A stretch of 64,000 bases of DNA from Elmis aenea (lineage: Eukaryota; Arthropoda; Insecta; Coleoptera; Elmidae). The notes under the pieces are model-generated. The model ran no database searches and was not told the origin of the DNA. It saw nothing but the letters and a program-made list of their open reading frames with translations. Positions 10,975 through 22,422 of this stretch are shown here, piece after piece. The translations under genes were made by a program, and so were the position numbers. Position 1 is the stretch's first letter, and the number at the start of each line of letters is the position of its first letter. The stretch covers positions 10,209,222 to 10,273,221 of the forward strand of contig OX393583.1 in the NCBI GenBank assembly GCA_947652605.1, read 5' to 3'.

Positions 10975-12031
10975 CAAATGATCTTCTAGATTTTGCCAAA
11001 ACTTCCCTTATACAATTTGCCGATGACACATCTGCTATTATTAGTGACTCGGATTGCAAAAATTCTGAACAAAAACTCTTTGACTGCTTAGGCCAACTCC
11101 AACATTGGTTCACATTAAACAATCTAACCTTAAATGTCAATAAAATTCAAGTAATAAAATTTTCACAAAGTAAATTAAACTCCGACTTAAAACTTAAAAA
11201 CAATTCCACAAGTATAAATGTTGTTAATAAAATATCATTTCTTGGTTTATGTATTGACTCTAGACTGGACTGGTCATACCACATCGAACTCCTGTCACAA
11301 AGCCTGTCACGGTATCCTTTCGCACTAAAAAACCTAAAAAAATTGGTCAGTACAAACGCGGCCAAAACTGCATAATATCATGCATATGTTGAATCTAGGT
11401 TACGCTATGCTGTAATTTTTTGGGGTAACGCTAGTGACTCAGAATGCCTCTTCATAATACAAAAGCGATGTATAAGAAACATATTTGGCCTAAGCTACCG
11501 AGATCACTGTAAAGACACTTTTCGTGACAACGAAATAATAACCTTTTACGGTCTATTTATCCTCGAAGCCATCCTGTTCGTAAAAAATAATGTAGATCTG
11601 TTCGAAGAGAATATAAGAAATCATGCAGCCAATACGCGACATAAAAAAAACCTAAAACCCGATTGTTTCAAATATTCCTATCTTCAAAAAAACGTTGTCT
11701 CCACAATTATTGCTATATATAATAAATTTAACACATCAACTGAGAGTACCTATAACAAATCTTCCCATCCGCGAATTGAAGAAGAAATTAAGAAAAGTTC
11801 TGATTTCTAAAGCTTACTATGGAGTAAGCGAATATTTAAATGATGCTGACTTTATAAAATGTTATATTTAAATATCATTTTTCTGTGTTTTTATTAACTA
11901 TGTATATTATTTGTATTGTACGTAAATTATTATTGTGACAAGTTCTACACCTTTTTTGGGATATTCGGAACAAATAAAGATTATTATTATTATTATTAAT
12001 ATTATTATTATTATTGTTATTATTATTATTT
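10975..12031 (+). pseudogene. LINE copy 2: RT from the FADD box to the TTA-rich tail
   Basis: This is a longer copy of the element at 949-1787. It begins just upstream of the reverse transcriptase catalytic box LIQFADDTSAIISD (about 11000-11045), so the metal-binding Asp pair is retained. It continues through FLGLCIDSRLDWSYH and RLRYAVIFWG to the C-terminal YGVSEYLNDADFIKCYI and a stop at 11868-11870. At least two frame breaks occur (around 11370 and 11745). The 3' region ends AACAAATAAAGATTATTATT followed by an interrupted TTA array to about 12031. The family looks like I/Jockey or CR1; which clade is not resolved. Confidence 0.8.
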
Positions 12032-12687
12032 ACTATTTTGTATTTTTGATAGCAAAACCAAAGATAATAAATCAATTACGTCCGCTGTGAAACAAATGTT
12101 TGTTAGATCCAATTCAGGTATTGTCAGTTTTTGACTGTCATTGTAAATACTAAGATAATATGGCTTTCTACAGTTCTGAAAAAAACAGTTTTCTGTGTAT
12201 ATTAAAAGCTCAAGGAATTCAAAACGAGCATGTGCTGATTACATGAATTAGTATCCAGAGAGGCGACAACCTCACACAATTGTATTTTCTAAACTGGAAA
12301 AAAATCTCAGAGAGTTTGGTTCGTATAAAAACCACGTAGAAATTATAAACAAAACAAAGAGATCCAGGAAATAGAAGTACAGTGAGCTCGCGTTATAAGC
12401 AACTAACGGCGGCCAATTCCGATCTAAAAGTTGCTTATAACGTGAAAGTTGCTTATATGATAGAAATAGAAACGATTCGATTTTTAACATAAATAAATCT
12501 TGTTTTCAGTAGTAAAACTAAAAATAAAAGTTTACACCATAACAACGCAATCGTTGTCGCGTTGCTATGGTGATCTGTACGTACCTATGTCAAACGAAAT
12601 ACGCGCGTGCCACGTACCTTTAGTCGTGATCTATGTACTTATACATACATCTCTCAAATAAAAAAATATGATGTGATTTCATGGCAA

Positions 12688-12900
12688 GTATACAGAGCGG
12701 ATGAAACGGCCTTATTTTACAAGTGTTTACCGGACAAAACTCTTGTTCATACACGTAAAAAAAATATTCCCGGGAGAAAAATATCTAACCAACGAGTTAG
12801 GTACTATTATACCGTGTGCTAATTCCACCGACAATCATAAATTGAACTTATGCTCTTTGGTAAATTATATAAAGCCAAAAAATTTTAGTAATTTAACCTA
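12688..12900 (+). pseudogene. Pogo/Tigger transposase DDE-domain remnant
   Basis: The first frame reads RADETALFYKCLPDKTL and then KNIPGRKISNQRV. A second frame continues with IIPCANSTDNHKLNLCSL and IKPKNFSNL. The order (N/R)ADETGLFYKxLPxKTL, then a GxKxSKxR stretch, then (L)xCxNxTGxHKLPLLxIGKxxxPRxF, is the start of the DDE-1 domain of Tigger/Jerky-type transposases; the Asp of ADET is the first catalytic residue. The frame changes near 12790, and the rest of the catalytic domain is missing or displaced by the nested foldback that begins 20 bases later. Confidence 0.78.
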
Positions 12901-12919
12901 CGAGTTTATTATATTATTA

Positions 12920-13776
12920 TACAGCGTCATTCAAAAAGTCTGCAACGAATCGAAAAGTTTTTTATTATTTTTTTCTCAGAAAATTGTTATCTTGATAAAA
13001 GTTGGTGCATGGTCTAAAACTAATTTTAAGATGAAAAAAGTTCAATAAAAAATCATAGGACGCTAGATTTTAGCGACTTTTTGACATATTCGCAAGAATA
13101 AAGTGCTCTTATTTTAAGAGAAACAAAAAAACTATTTAAAAAAAATATTTAGAATCTAAAAATAAGCCTAAATTTAAATTTAGATCGTCACATTCTAATT
13201 TTTATTTTTAAGAAACTTAAACATTAAAAAAGTGCAACCATTTTTTATTATCAATTTGTCAGAAAATTTTATTTTTGTTAAAGTTGGTACATACATGGTC
13301 TACAACTAATTTTAAGATGAAAAAAAGTTGAATAAAAAGTCAGGATATTTTCCATTTGTTGCAGACTTTAAATGCTGAAACTTCTTAAAAAATAAAAATT
13401 AGAACTAAACCCTCAGAATTTAAACCTAGTTCGGTTTTTAGATTCTTAATAACTTTTTTTGATAAAAATAAAATTTTCCATTTGTTGCAGACTTTTTGAA
13501 TGTTAAAATTTCTTAAAAAATAAAAATTGAAATTTGACCGTCAAAATTTAAATCTAGCCTTATTTTGGGATTTTTAAAAACTCTGTCCATAATTTTTTTT
13601 GTATCTCTTAAAATTAAGATCACTAATATCTAGTGTCATATGATTTTTTATTGAACTTTTTTCATCTTAAAATTAGTTTTAGACCATGCACCAACTTTTA
13701 TTAAGAATACAATTTTCTGAGAAAAAAATAATAAAAAACTTTTCGATTCGTTGCAGACTTTTTGAATGACGCTGTA
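12920..13776. mobile_element. Foldback MITE, TACAGCGTCATTC ends, nested in the pogo element
   Basis: Left TACAGCGTCATTCAAAAAGT and right ACTTTTTGAATGACGCTGTA are perfect inverted ends. The pairing includes GTTGGTGCATGGTCTAAAAC (left) and GTTTTAGACCATGCACCAAC (right). Additional internal copies of the GTTGCAGACTTT and TTAAAAATAAAAATT blocks give a multi-armed palindrome. It lies inside the transposase region of the pogo-like element and is therefore younger than it. Confidence 0.88.
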
Positions 13777-14030
13777 TATTAATAATCTCCTAAAAATAAA
13801 ATGATTGTTAAAAAATCTATTGTTAATCTAGATTTCCACGATATTTTACTGCCCTTTTAAATAACCTGAATGTTAAAAAAAAAACTGAAAGTGCTATATC
13901 ACTCAAAATTTTCGTAAAAATGTAAATATTTTAAAAACTGTTGACTTTAGACCCATATAACCTTTTACATTTATTAAAGTAAATTTTAAGACAAATTCAA
14001 AAATGTAAAAGTATACAGATTTTCTATTAA

Positions 14031-14168
14031 AAATTTCAAAGTTTGAGCCCGTTTCCGGTTGAACCGGAAGTCGCATTGCAACCTTAATATTTCCATCGAA
14101 TCCGAAAAATACCATAACGCTCAGATACAAAATTTCATTGTTATATCTGCAATAGTATTTTAGATATT
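14031..14168. repeat. Dispersed repeat unit, copy 2
   Basis: This is the same unit as 9368-9533 (GTTTCCGGTTGAACCGGAAG, GAATCCGAAAAATACCATAA). Here it sits just inside the right end of the pogo-like element. Confidence 0.7.
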
Positions 14169-14295
14169 TGTATTTTTAACTGTCACACTGACAGTTGCTT
14201 ATATCGTGTACTTTGATACGATAGTTGCTTATATCGAGTGTTGCTTATAACGCGAGTTGCTTATATCGTGGGTTGCTTATAACGCGAGCTCACTG

Positions 14296-16174
14296 TACTT
14301 GCTGCTACAACTGCTGAAACTGAACCCATTTCACTGAATATGACCATTCAGATTTAGAATTTTATTGTTAATATAATGAATATTTTGTTGTTTGGCCATC
14401 ATATTGATAGTTTATAATTAACTTTTTTACATTTTTAAAATAGTCTTTCCAAATGGAAAAGATGTTATTTATACATAAACAACGCTCTTATGTAATATTG
14501 CACATAGTATAAGAAAAAACAAAGACGCTATTAAGAAACTACTGTAGAAAATCAATTAGTGTTGGAAGAGATTACACTTCAAACTTATTTTTTTGTGAAA
14601 ATAATCAAGGTTTATAATATTTTTTTCTGTAAATGTTTATTTAGACATTTAAAATTGCGCACTAGATTTATGACATAAAAATGATTTTATTGATTGTAGG
14701 ATAGGAGTATAATTTAAGTGTTGTTGTGTAGTCAATAAAATAATTCATTGATACCTTGATTTTTTGCTTTGTTTAGGCGTTCTTTTGTTTCTTATCAGCT
14801 AATAGGTGAAACTCGACGTTATTAATTCATGGCTTGCTTAATTTTTTTCATCAAAATCGTTTTTTAATGTTAGAGCCGTCAAATTTCAAAATAAATGTAT
14901 CATGTGCTACATCATTGAAAAGAGAAAAAAATAAGCTCTCGAATGACACTAAAATCAACTATGGTTTGCATTTAAAAAAATGCAAGTTTATTCTGTATCT
15001 CGTAAAGTACCTATGCAATATTAAAAAAATTAATTGCCGCCATTTTATAGCGATCAAAAATATCTACCACTTTTGTTAAAAACTTTTTTGGCTATATTTC
15101 ACTCATAGCAACTGAGATAAATTCATGTAAAGATATGACTCATTTTTGGTTTTACACCAATATTAAATAAGCCTTGATTTTTTTCAAAAACAAAAGCATC
15201 GCTGTATTGCTCTATGAAGTAGGTAACTTTTGTCCCATTTGACCGACCTTTTATCTATTACGGTTTAAAAGTTACCCATGGTGATCCTCGAATTCTGGAC
15301 ACACTGCATAGCACAATTATTGTAGAGGGTTGTGTGACGTACGATCAGAAAATTGGGTGATGAACATCAGACAATAACGATCTCTAGAAAAAGTTCGTTA
15401 AATAATTTATTGCATTTCTGATGGGATCAAATGTGCACAATTTGGTCTCCAACAGCCTCCCCCTGGATTATTTTCTGCGGTCTCCCATATGTTCAAGCAT
15501 TATTTACAAAACGTATCATTTTGTCGTTTATGTATTGTCGTCTTGGTATGAAATCCATAAATACTTGCAGCTTATAAGTTATAAGCAACATGATATAATG
15601 AGAAAAGCACACCCTTTACGCACCAATACAATAATTGGACATTAAACTCCGTGCTTTGGAATAATAGTTCAGTCTTAAATGCATAATGGGAACCGTAAAT
15701 TTAACGATAGTACAGTATCCGTAAGTTAACCTTAGGTAAAATCTTGTATAATTTATAGTAACCCTCCCCATCCAATTTAATAGTAACATTTTATCATTTA
15801 AATTACCAAAGTTTTAGTACAGTGTAAACAATAAACGGCGTAAGTTCTAAAATGCGAGCTGCGGTACGAAACTTCGTATCTAGTCGGCTGTTGTATTCTT
15901 TGGCGGAAGACCTTAGGTCTCATTCAGTCGGTACCGCCACCACGTGGCCCTAGATTTGTCTACTGCGAGCGCAGAAAATAAAATACACCCCCACGGTAAC
16001 ATAATAAGTTTTACTTGTGATCGAATGTCATTTTTTTTTGTGTTAAACGAACAAAAAAAAATCGTCAAAGATTCTAATGAACTAAAATAAATGTAATGTT
16101 TTAGCAATATAACTTTCGTTAAAAAAAAAATTTACGTTTACAATATAATTCGAAATCTATTGCAACAACAATTG
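14296..16174. other. AT-rich intergenic sequence; one foldback interior module
   Basis: No gene recognised. At 14915-15000 the stretch AAAGAGAAAAAAATAAGCTC, then ATCAACTATGGTTTGCATTT, repeats the module found in foldbacks at about 4010, 6430, 37040, 46050 and 49800. An eroded foldback may therefore lie around 14800-15200. The segment at 15830-15990 is less AT-rich and unassigned. Confidence 0.4.
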
Positions 16175-16501
16175 TATATTACATAACAAGAGCTTTAAGA
16201 AGCATATTACGCACGAGTGGAAAAGTTGCGTATTTCCACGAGTGGGTAATTGCTTTACAACTCGTGTTATATAGCACACTTTTTCTACGATCACATAACA
16301 CATACCGGTGTTTTTGGCTAATAGTCAACACACTTGTACGTACGCTGTTAGCTGTCAAAGTAGACGTAGTAGACGTACGTCTACTTTGACATATCTAGAC
16401 AAGTGTGCTACATAAAACGAGTTGTAAAGCAATTAGGCAGTCGTGCGCAACTTTTCCACTCGTGCGTAACATGCTTCTTATAACTCTTGTTATGTAATAT
16501 A
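16175..16501. mobile_element. 327-bp palindromic MITE (TATATTACATAACAAGAG ends)
   Basis: The left TATATTACATAACAAGAGCT is mirrored by the right end AACTCTTGTTATGTAATATA. Inner arms (CACGAGTGGAAAAGTTGCG with CGCAACTTTTCCACTCGTG, and GCTTTACAACTCGTGTTAT) pair as well. The centre is a strong hairpin built on CAAAGTAGACG and CGTCTACTTTG. A half copy lies at 32431-32690. Confidence 0.85.
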
Positions 16502-16565
16502 CTATTACATCTTTATTATTATTGAAATCAGTAGAAGGAAAATGTGTCTTAAAATTACTTTTTAG

Positions 16566-17813
16566 CAGGGTGGATGAAAATCATGATTTTTTTTTAAAAT
16601 AAAAAAAAATCGATTTATTTGATTTAAATCAGATTTTTTTGATTTAAATCAGATTTTTTTGATTTAAATCAAATGTACCATATATCGAATTTAGTGACAT
16701 ATTCACAATGCTATTTCTGTTTTGTGCTAATATATTTAATAACCAATATATTTAATTCATTGTTGAATTTTTGTCAAAATGAAACATTTAATATAATGAT
16801 TAAGAATTTTGAAAAAATCAGTGCTAAATGGTGATGTTTAATTAATTATATACAGGGTGAGTCATTAGTGCGGCATCGGTCGATTGTGGCTAAACAGCTT
16901 GAGATATGAAGTTGATCAAATGCTATTTTATACAGTTTTTTTCTAAACAACACAATAAAAATATTTTCAAATATACAGGGTGAGTCACCTTTCTGGAACT
17001 AATAGCAACTTTTATATTTCAAATACGACACCCACTTTTTTATTTAATATTTTTGACCGCCTTAATTTTTGCTTTGCATCACTATAAAATACTACAGGTT
17101 TTTATACGGCGTTGCAAAAAAAAATTAATTTTCTAAATTATTCAAGGTTTTAAGTCTTTATTTAAAAAATTCTGCAGAAGTTATTTTGAATTACAGAGTT
17201 GTAATTTGGTTTGGACATGCAGAAAAAATTTCTCTGTTTGTTCGATATGAAAAAATTCGAATCACACATACAGGGGTGTTTATAAATAGGTGGCAACTTC
17301 CATGATTTTCAAAAGCTCGTAACTCGATTTTTTCAAATGCAAACCCCTGTAGTTTTTTATGTGTTCGAATTCGTCTTTAAAATAGCTTCATATTTTGTTG
17401 AGTATGTCCTATACCCAAAACTCATACTTTTCGAGATATTCGACATTTTTCTTCAAATCGTTATTGAAGCAATAGAGTGCCGTGGAAATTGAAAAAACTG
17501 ACTGTTCACTTCGCTAACGTCAAAAACTTGTCATTTATTTTTTGAATTATTGCATTTCCACAATGAATATTACTTTACAAGAGCAAATTGCTATGGTTTA
17601 TTCACCATTTCGTGTTTTTAATTACTAATAGTAATATAATTTTGTTTTATTATAAATTAATACTATATTGTACTCATATAATCTGTGATTTAAATTGATA
17701 TATTTTTTAAAATTACTTGATTTAAATCAATGATTTAAAAAAAAAAATCACTTGATTTAAATCATGATTTAAATCGTGATTTAAATCAATTGATTTAAAT
17801 CTGCTCAACCCTG
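16566..17813. mobile_element. hAT MITE with GATTTAAATC arrays, exact 8-bp duplication
   Basis: CTTTTTAG occurs immediately before (16558-16565) and after (17814-17821) the element, which begins CAGGGTGGATG and ends CTCAACCCTG. This is the signature of a hAT insertion. Both ends are crowded with GATTTAAATC, itself a palindrome: an 18-bp tandem unit TTTTTGATTTAAATCAGA at the left, five or more motifs at the right. The interior contains at least three TACAGGG-type foldback ends (16853, 16976, 17269), so other elements have landed inside. Confidence 0.9.
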
Positions 17814-17821
17814 CTTTTTAG

Positions 17822-18434
17822 AGTAGGTAGTCAAATTAACAAGAAAATATTTGTTTATGTCTTCAGTAAGTTTTGAATAAAATTGCTGTATTTCCTCGAA
17901 CTTACGCTAAACTTCTTGATAATGAATAAATCCACGAAGTGCAAATACGTGAACGTTATTTAAATAGTTAATCTAAATATTAATGCTGCCGTAACAGTAT
18001 TCGTACATTAATTAACAAACACATAAAGCAACTTACAACTTAAATGAAACATAACTGCACTGTGGAAGTTAAACGAAATAATGTTGGAGAAACTATTACA
18101 TCATGTTCCAGGATAACGTAACCGGACAAATATGATTTTAAAAAACGAAGTAGAGAGAATAATAATGTAACAAAGCGAAAAAGAAAAATCAGTATTAAAT
18201 TTTGAATAATTAATTTCCATCACTAGTTTTTGTGTGTCCATCGTCAGATTATAATAAACAGTAAACATGACTTAGGAAGGTCTTAGTTAAAAATGTTTTA
18301 AGATCATTTTATTTCGATTTACTGTGGCAAGATAAATTAAAGAAACGCAAAAAACGTAATATTAACTCTTAAATATACTGCTTATAACTTTTATCTTATT
18401 CTCTTGTCTTGATGAATCAACGGATATATCTAAT
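17822..18434. other. AT-rich intergenic sequence, nothing recognised
   Basis: No coding motif or repeat end seen. Confidence 0.35.
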
Positions 18435-18906
18435 ACTGCTTAATTTGTGGGGTAGTTATAAGGTTAAATGTTACTGAAGAATTATTAGATTTGGTAAGGA
18501 TGAAAGGAGCTAGAACAGCTGAGAATCTCTGTTTTGAATTAATAACTAATTTAGAAATAAAAAATGAGGAAATCGATTCTAATTGATACGCTCGTCACTA
18601 AGAAAATGAAACCCGATTTTTTTAGGGAATTCTTTGTAAGTCGCAGTGTTGCTCATATTGAAAATCTATGCAAGTTTCAAAATTTTACCGAACCCGTCAC
18701 ACTTAGAAGAATCTCCATATCCACTAGAAAGTGGTGCGGCCTGTTACGAATTCATAAAATTTGCAATTGACCCTCTGGAGGTCGTTAAAAGTGTTTTTCC
18801 AGTACCTGTGGTACTAACAATAAGCAGAGAGACAACTGATACAATAAAGATGTGTGCGGTGGCAGTGATTGAAACTTGGTCCAATAATAAGGGGCGCTTA
18901 AACAAT
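18435..18906 (+). pseudogene. Possible hAT-derived (GTF2IRD2/ZMYM-like) transposase scrap
   Basis: An open frame over 18472-18570 reads VTEELLDLVRMKGARTAENL, which resembles the E-E-L-L-x-L-x-x-x-K-G-x-T-T-G-x-x-I segment of GTF2IRD2/ZMYM-type hAT transposases. Two further overlapping frames (18564-18770 and 18646-18957) follow with no motif I can name; the second runs on into the hAT MITE. The coding signal is weak. Alternatively this is a decayed exon of something else. Confidence 0.3.
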
Positions 18907-19107
18907 AGATTGCCCAGTGGCGTAGCGAGAGTTTGTGCCGCCCGGGGCGGTCCCTGAATTTGCCGCTCCTAAAAATAAGGGTCGCAAACTTTTTCCAAAA
19001 CCAAGCAAAGATTGGCAGAAAAATGTGGGGGGGGGAAATGCGCCGCAGGCGATTTTTTTTAAATTTTAGACGTTCAAACGTGTTTTAATGCAAAGCTAGA
19101 TAATGTA

Positions 19108-20392
19108 TCAGGTTGGCAACTAAGTTCCCGCCGTTTTTTTTTATTTTTAAAAATTAATTTTTCAACAAAAATTTACAACTAATCAATCGATAATGTATTC
19201 ACCCTACTTGTTTACTTCTTCCCAACGTTCAACAAGATTTTCAATACCTCGTTGGTAGAAATCACCCGGTTTCGACTCAAAAAATTCATTCAACCAAGCT
19301 CTCAATTCTGCATCAGTATTGAACGAAACTCCACGCATAGCATTTGAAAGCGATCGAAAGAGGTGAAAATCTGTTGGTGCCAAATCGGGTGAGTACGGCG
19401 GGTGTGGAAGGACTTCCCAACCATGCGTTTGGATGGCTTGCTTGGTCATGTTGGCGATATGAGGGCGGGCGTTGTCGTGCAGCAAAAGAACTCCATGCTG
19501 CCGATTAGGTCTTTTCTCTTGAATAGCCATGTTGAGTCGTTCCATCTGTTGAACATAGAGTTCCGCGTTGACGGTTTGGTTCCGTTCAAGCAATTCGTAA
19601 TGAATAATCCCTTCCCAGTCCCACCATACGCACAACATCGTTTTACGCGGATGAAGATCTTGTTTCACGCGCGGTGTTGCTTGTCTACAGGGGCTAAGCC
19701 ATTCCTTGCGCTGTTTCATATTGATGTACAGGCACCATTTTTCGTCGCCCGTAACGATGCGGTAAAGAAATCGTTGCTTGTGTCCATGAGTTGAGCGGTG
19801 ACGAGCAAGCAAACCAGCGGAGATTGTGGCTCGTTGATTTTTGTTGTGATCATTTAAAGCATGCGGAACCCATGCTCCACATTTCTGAACCTTTCCCATT
19901 AAGTGAAGATGCTTCTCTATAGCAGTGTGGGAGCATTCCATTTTCAATGCCAGTTCCCTTGTCGTTTGACGGGAATTTTCATGCAAAAGTTGGTTTAATC
20001 GGCCTTCATCGAACAACTGGACGGCCAGAACGAGGTGCGTCTTTGAGACAAAAATTTCCATTTTTGAACTTGGCATACCAATCACGAGCGGTTCTTTCAG
20101 CTATGGCACCCTCTCCATACACGGCACAAATGTCACGAGCAGCTTTTGCGGCTTTATGGCCTTGATTAAAGGCAAAAAGAAGCACATGTCGAAAATGTTC
20201 ATTTTTCTCAACTTGACATTCCATTTTAATGATCTGTCAAACTGACAAATAAACTCAAACAAAAAAATAAAACATAGTCTCCGGTAGAACAAAGCCTCCT
20301 TTTTCAAATGTTTTAAAACATTATGCCAAAAACATTTAATAACTTGCGTAATTATCAAATTTAAAAAAACGGCGGGAACTTAGTTGCCAAGC
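19108..20392 (-). mobile_element. Near-complete mariner (DD34D), 1285 bp
   Basis: The inverted ends share TTGGCAACTAAGTTCCCGCC with the reverse complement at 20371-20390, and TA flanks lie at 19106-19107 and 20393-20394. The length and the single central gene are typical of Mos1-type mariners; the TIR sequence is like that of the capitata group, though the subfamily is not proven. It sits inside a hAT MITE. Confidence 0.93.
19204..20224 (-). pseudogene. Mariner transposase with one frameshift
   Basis: The protein would cut and paste the mariner between its inverted ends. The N-terminal frame starts at 20224 (MECQVEKNEHFRHVLL) and carries the helix-turn-helix and GRP-like linker, ending DAPRSGRPVV. 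The second frame (19204 to about 20013) resumes at LFDEGRLNQLL and holds all hallmarks: WVPHALN, catalytic Asp in TGDEKW (residue 114 of that frame), Asp in HDNARPH (204), and YSPDLAPTDFHLF (239). Exactly 34 residues separate the last two Asp, the DD34D signature. The break near 20013 looks like a single-base indel. Total coding length is close to the family's 345 residues. No internal stop otherwise, so inactivation appears recent. Confidence 0.93.
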
Positions 20393-20904
20393 TAATAGAT
20401 TGTAGAATACTTAACCATCTTCCAAAATTACAGTTTTACAGTAGAACCTTTTGATTTTTATTTTCTTTAATCAGATCGCCCCCACTTCTACGAAATTATT
20501 TTTAATAAGGGTGAAAAATCCCTGTTACAATAGAGTTTAAAACTGCATGGAATTTAATGGCTTAAATAAATGAATTGTTTCATAATTTTATTGAATGGTT
20601 GGCACCGTATAATAAATTTTATTAGGTACTTGGAATTTCTGTCGTTACAAGGGGTCGGGTTTTCAATGAAGAAAGATCAAGTAGACCGTTTTATCCTCTA
20701 GCTTCGATAAGAATTCCTTTTTTAAAAATTAATTTTTATGAATTTAATAGCGCCAGTAGTGATTATTATATCTACTATTCCTTCATTACCCCGACAATTT
20801 CATTTTGACCCCATTTGGGTAGACTAAAAGTGCCGCCCCAAAAAATGTGCCGCCTGGGGCGGACCGCACCCCCCGCCCCCCCTTGCTACGCTACTGAGAT
20901 TGCC

Positions 20905-21709
20905 TATAATGTTTTATGTTTCCCTATGTAACGTTTAACACTTTTCTATAAACTTTTATAAGGATGCTATATTATAACGTGTAAACTTTTTTATTTCTTA
21001 ACAACATTCTGGTATTTTTTCATAGCATTTTGTTATTTTTTATAAAGGATTTTGGTATTTTTTTTTATAGAACTTTGATAATTTCTTATACAGCATTTTG
21101 AAATTTTTTAATAGAACGTTTGAGTAACTTTCATAAACCATTAAATTCCTATCGTCGTTATAATGTCTTATGCATGTCATGAATTTCAGGAAATACAGCT
21201 GCGTGCGAAGAGGACTGGAATCGTAAGGCTCTGGCACTGGTTGCAAAGGAAGAGATTCTATAAACAGTTTAGATTCCCAACGGTCGGCTTCTTGGTCGGT
21301 GAGTTTAAGTTTGGGCCCGATTGATATAAACTATTTACTACCCAGTATTAGATTCGGATTTGTAATTAACTTCGAATTATTACTGTATGATTATAGAATT
21401 CCATTTGATTATAATTAACTAGGTATTATTGAAGTGGAAACTTATTCCTAATTTTTTTAAATGTATAATTTGACATAATAAATACAATCACCAGCAAAGC
21501 TTATATCTTTCGGAGTCCTGGATTTTTTGTGTGTTTTAAGTTTGATAGAAATTAATTTAGAAATAAAGTAAAATTTTTTTGACTTAATAAAAATAATGAT
21601 TTTTATAAACAAGAATGTCAAAAATAAAATAAATATTGTAAAATAGGAAGTTAAAAACAAAAGTATTAAATAATTAAAGAAATTATTTTACAAATACCTA
21701 TATAGAGTG
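20905..21709. other. AT-rich intergenic sequence, nothing recognised
   Basis: A loose repetition of ATTTTGGTATTTTTT-like phrases lies at 21005-21110. No gene or transposon end identified. Confidence 0.35.
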
Positions 21710-22422
21710 TACAGGGTGTAACCGAGTTCTGGTACACCCCCTTTTTTTCCTTTAGTTTTGATTTTATAGAATTGGAATTGTAGTCATACAGTATGTGTAA
21801 AAAACATGATTATTTGAACATATTATGTACACTATTATTTCCCTTCCTGTTTCGCCGGAAATTACCTTAACTTTATTTTTTCAAATGGAACACCCTGTAT
21901 ATTTTTACATTTTTATATATTACTAGTATTTTTAATTCGTCAGAAAATACTTTATTTAAATAAACGGTAATACCAGAACAAATCCAATTTAAAAAATTTG
22001 CTTTATGTCAAAAACCGATTCTTTAACCTTCAAAGTCGATTGAAGTAATCTAAATGTCAATTAAAATGTACTAAAACGTTTTTTGGGCACATGTTGAGCT
22101 AACAAAATTCAATTTTTGCAGGAACACTTAATAAAAAGATAGAATTTCGTCCAAAAATTATTTGAGATTATAAAAATTAACCAAAATAGTGCAGTTGTAT
22201 CCAAAGTCGCTTCCTCTTTCCAAAAATGTAAAAATATACAGGGAGTTTTATTTGAAATAACAAAGTTAGGGTAATTTCCGGCTAAACTGGAGCTAAAAGA
22301 ATAGTGTACATATGTTAAAATATTCCAGTTTTATACACTTATCATATGTCTAAATGCTCATTTATCTAAAATCAAAACTAAAGAAAAAAAAGGGGTATAC
22401 CAAAACTCAGTTAAACCCAGTA
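21710..22422. mobile_element. Foldback MITE, TACAGGGTGTAACCGAG ends
   Basis: Left TACAGGGTGTAACCGAGTTC and GGTACACCCCC are mirrored by right GGGGTATACC and ACTCAGTTAAACCCAGTA. A second pair of ends nests inside: AAATGGAACACCCTGTATAT near 21884 and AATATACAGGGAGTTTTATT near 22230. Interior arms pair around GTTTCGCCGGAAATTACC and TTTCCGGCTAAACTGGAG. Non-coding. Confidence 0.8.

Larger units (their letters stand above)
12380..14295 (+). mobile_element. Pogo/Tigger-like DNA transposon, 1.9 kb
   Basis: The inverted ends are CAGTGAGCTCGCGTTATAAG at the left and, complemented, at the right, flanked by TA at 12378-12379 and 14296-14297. Both ends carry clustered GTTGCTTATA(A/T)CG motifs: three at the left, five at the right between 14184 and 14285. 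The interior holds a transposase remnant (12688-12900), a nested foldback (12920-13776) and a copy of the dispersed repeat at 14031-14168. Confidence 0.82.
18915..20896. mobile_element. hAT MITE split by a mariner, exact 8-bp duplication
   Basis: AGATTGCC flanks the element on both sides (18907-18914 and 20897-20904). Its ends are CAGTGGCGTAGCGAG and CTTGCTACGCTACTG, imperfect inverted repeats typical of hAT elements, followed inside by GCCGCCCGGGGCGG and its counterpart CCGCCTGGGGCGG. Without the 1285-bp mariner the element is about 700 bp and has no coding capacity. The ends are well preserved, so the insertion is fairly recent. Confidence 0.93.

Noticed and set aside
11985..12031. Asn-rich frame (poly-N) on the minus strand
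   Set aside because: It is a translation of the TTA microsatellite tail of the LINE.
19402..19794. 130-codon plus frame opposite the mariner gene
   Set aside because: It is the antisense shadow of the transposase, which has all the family motifs on the minus strand.
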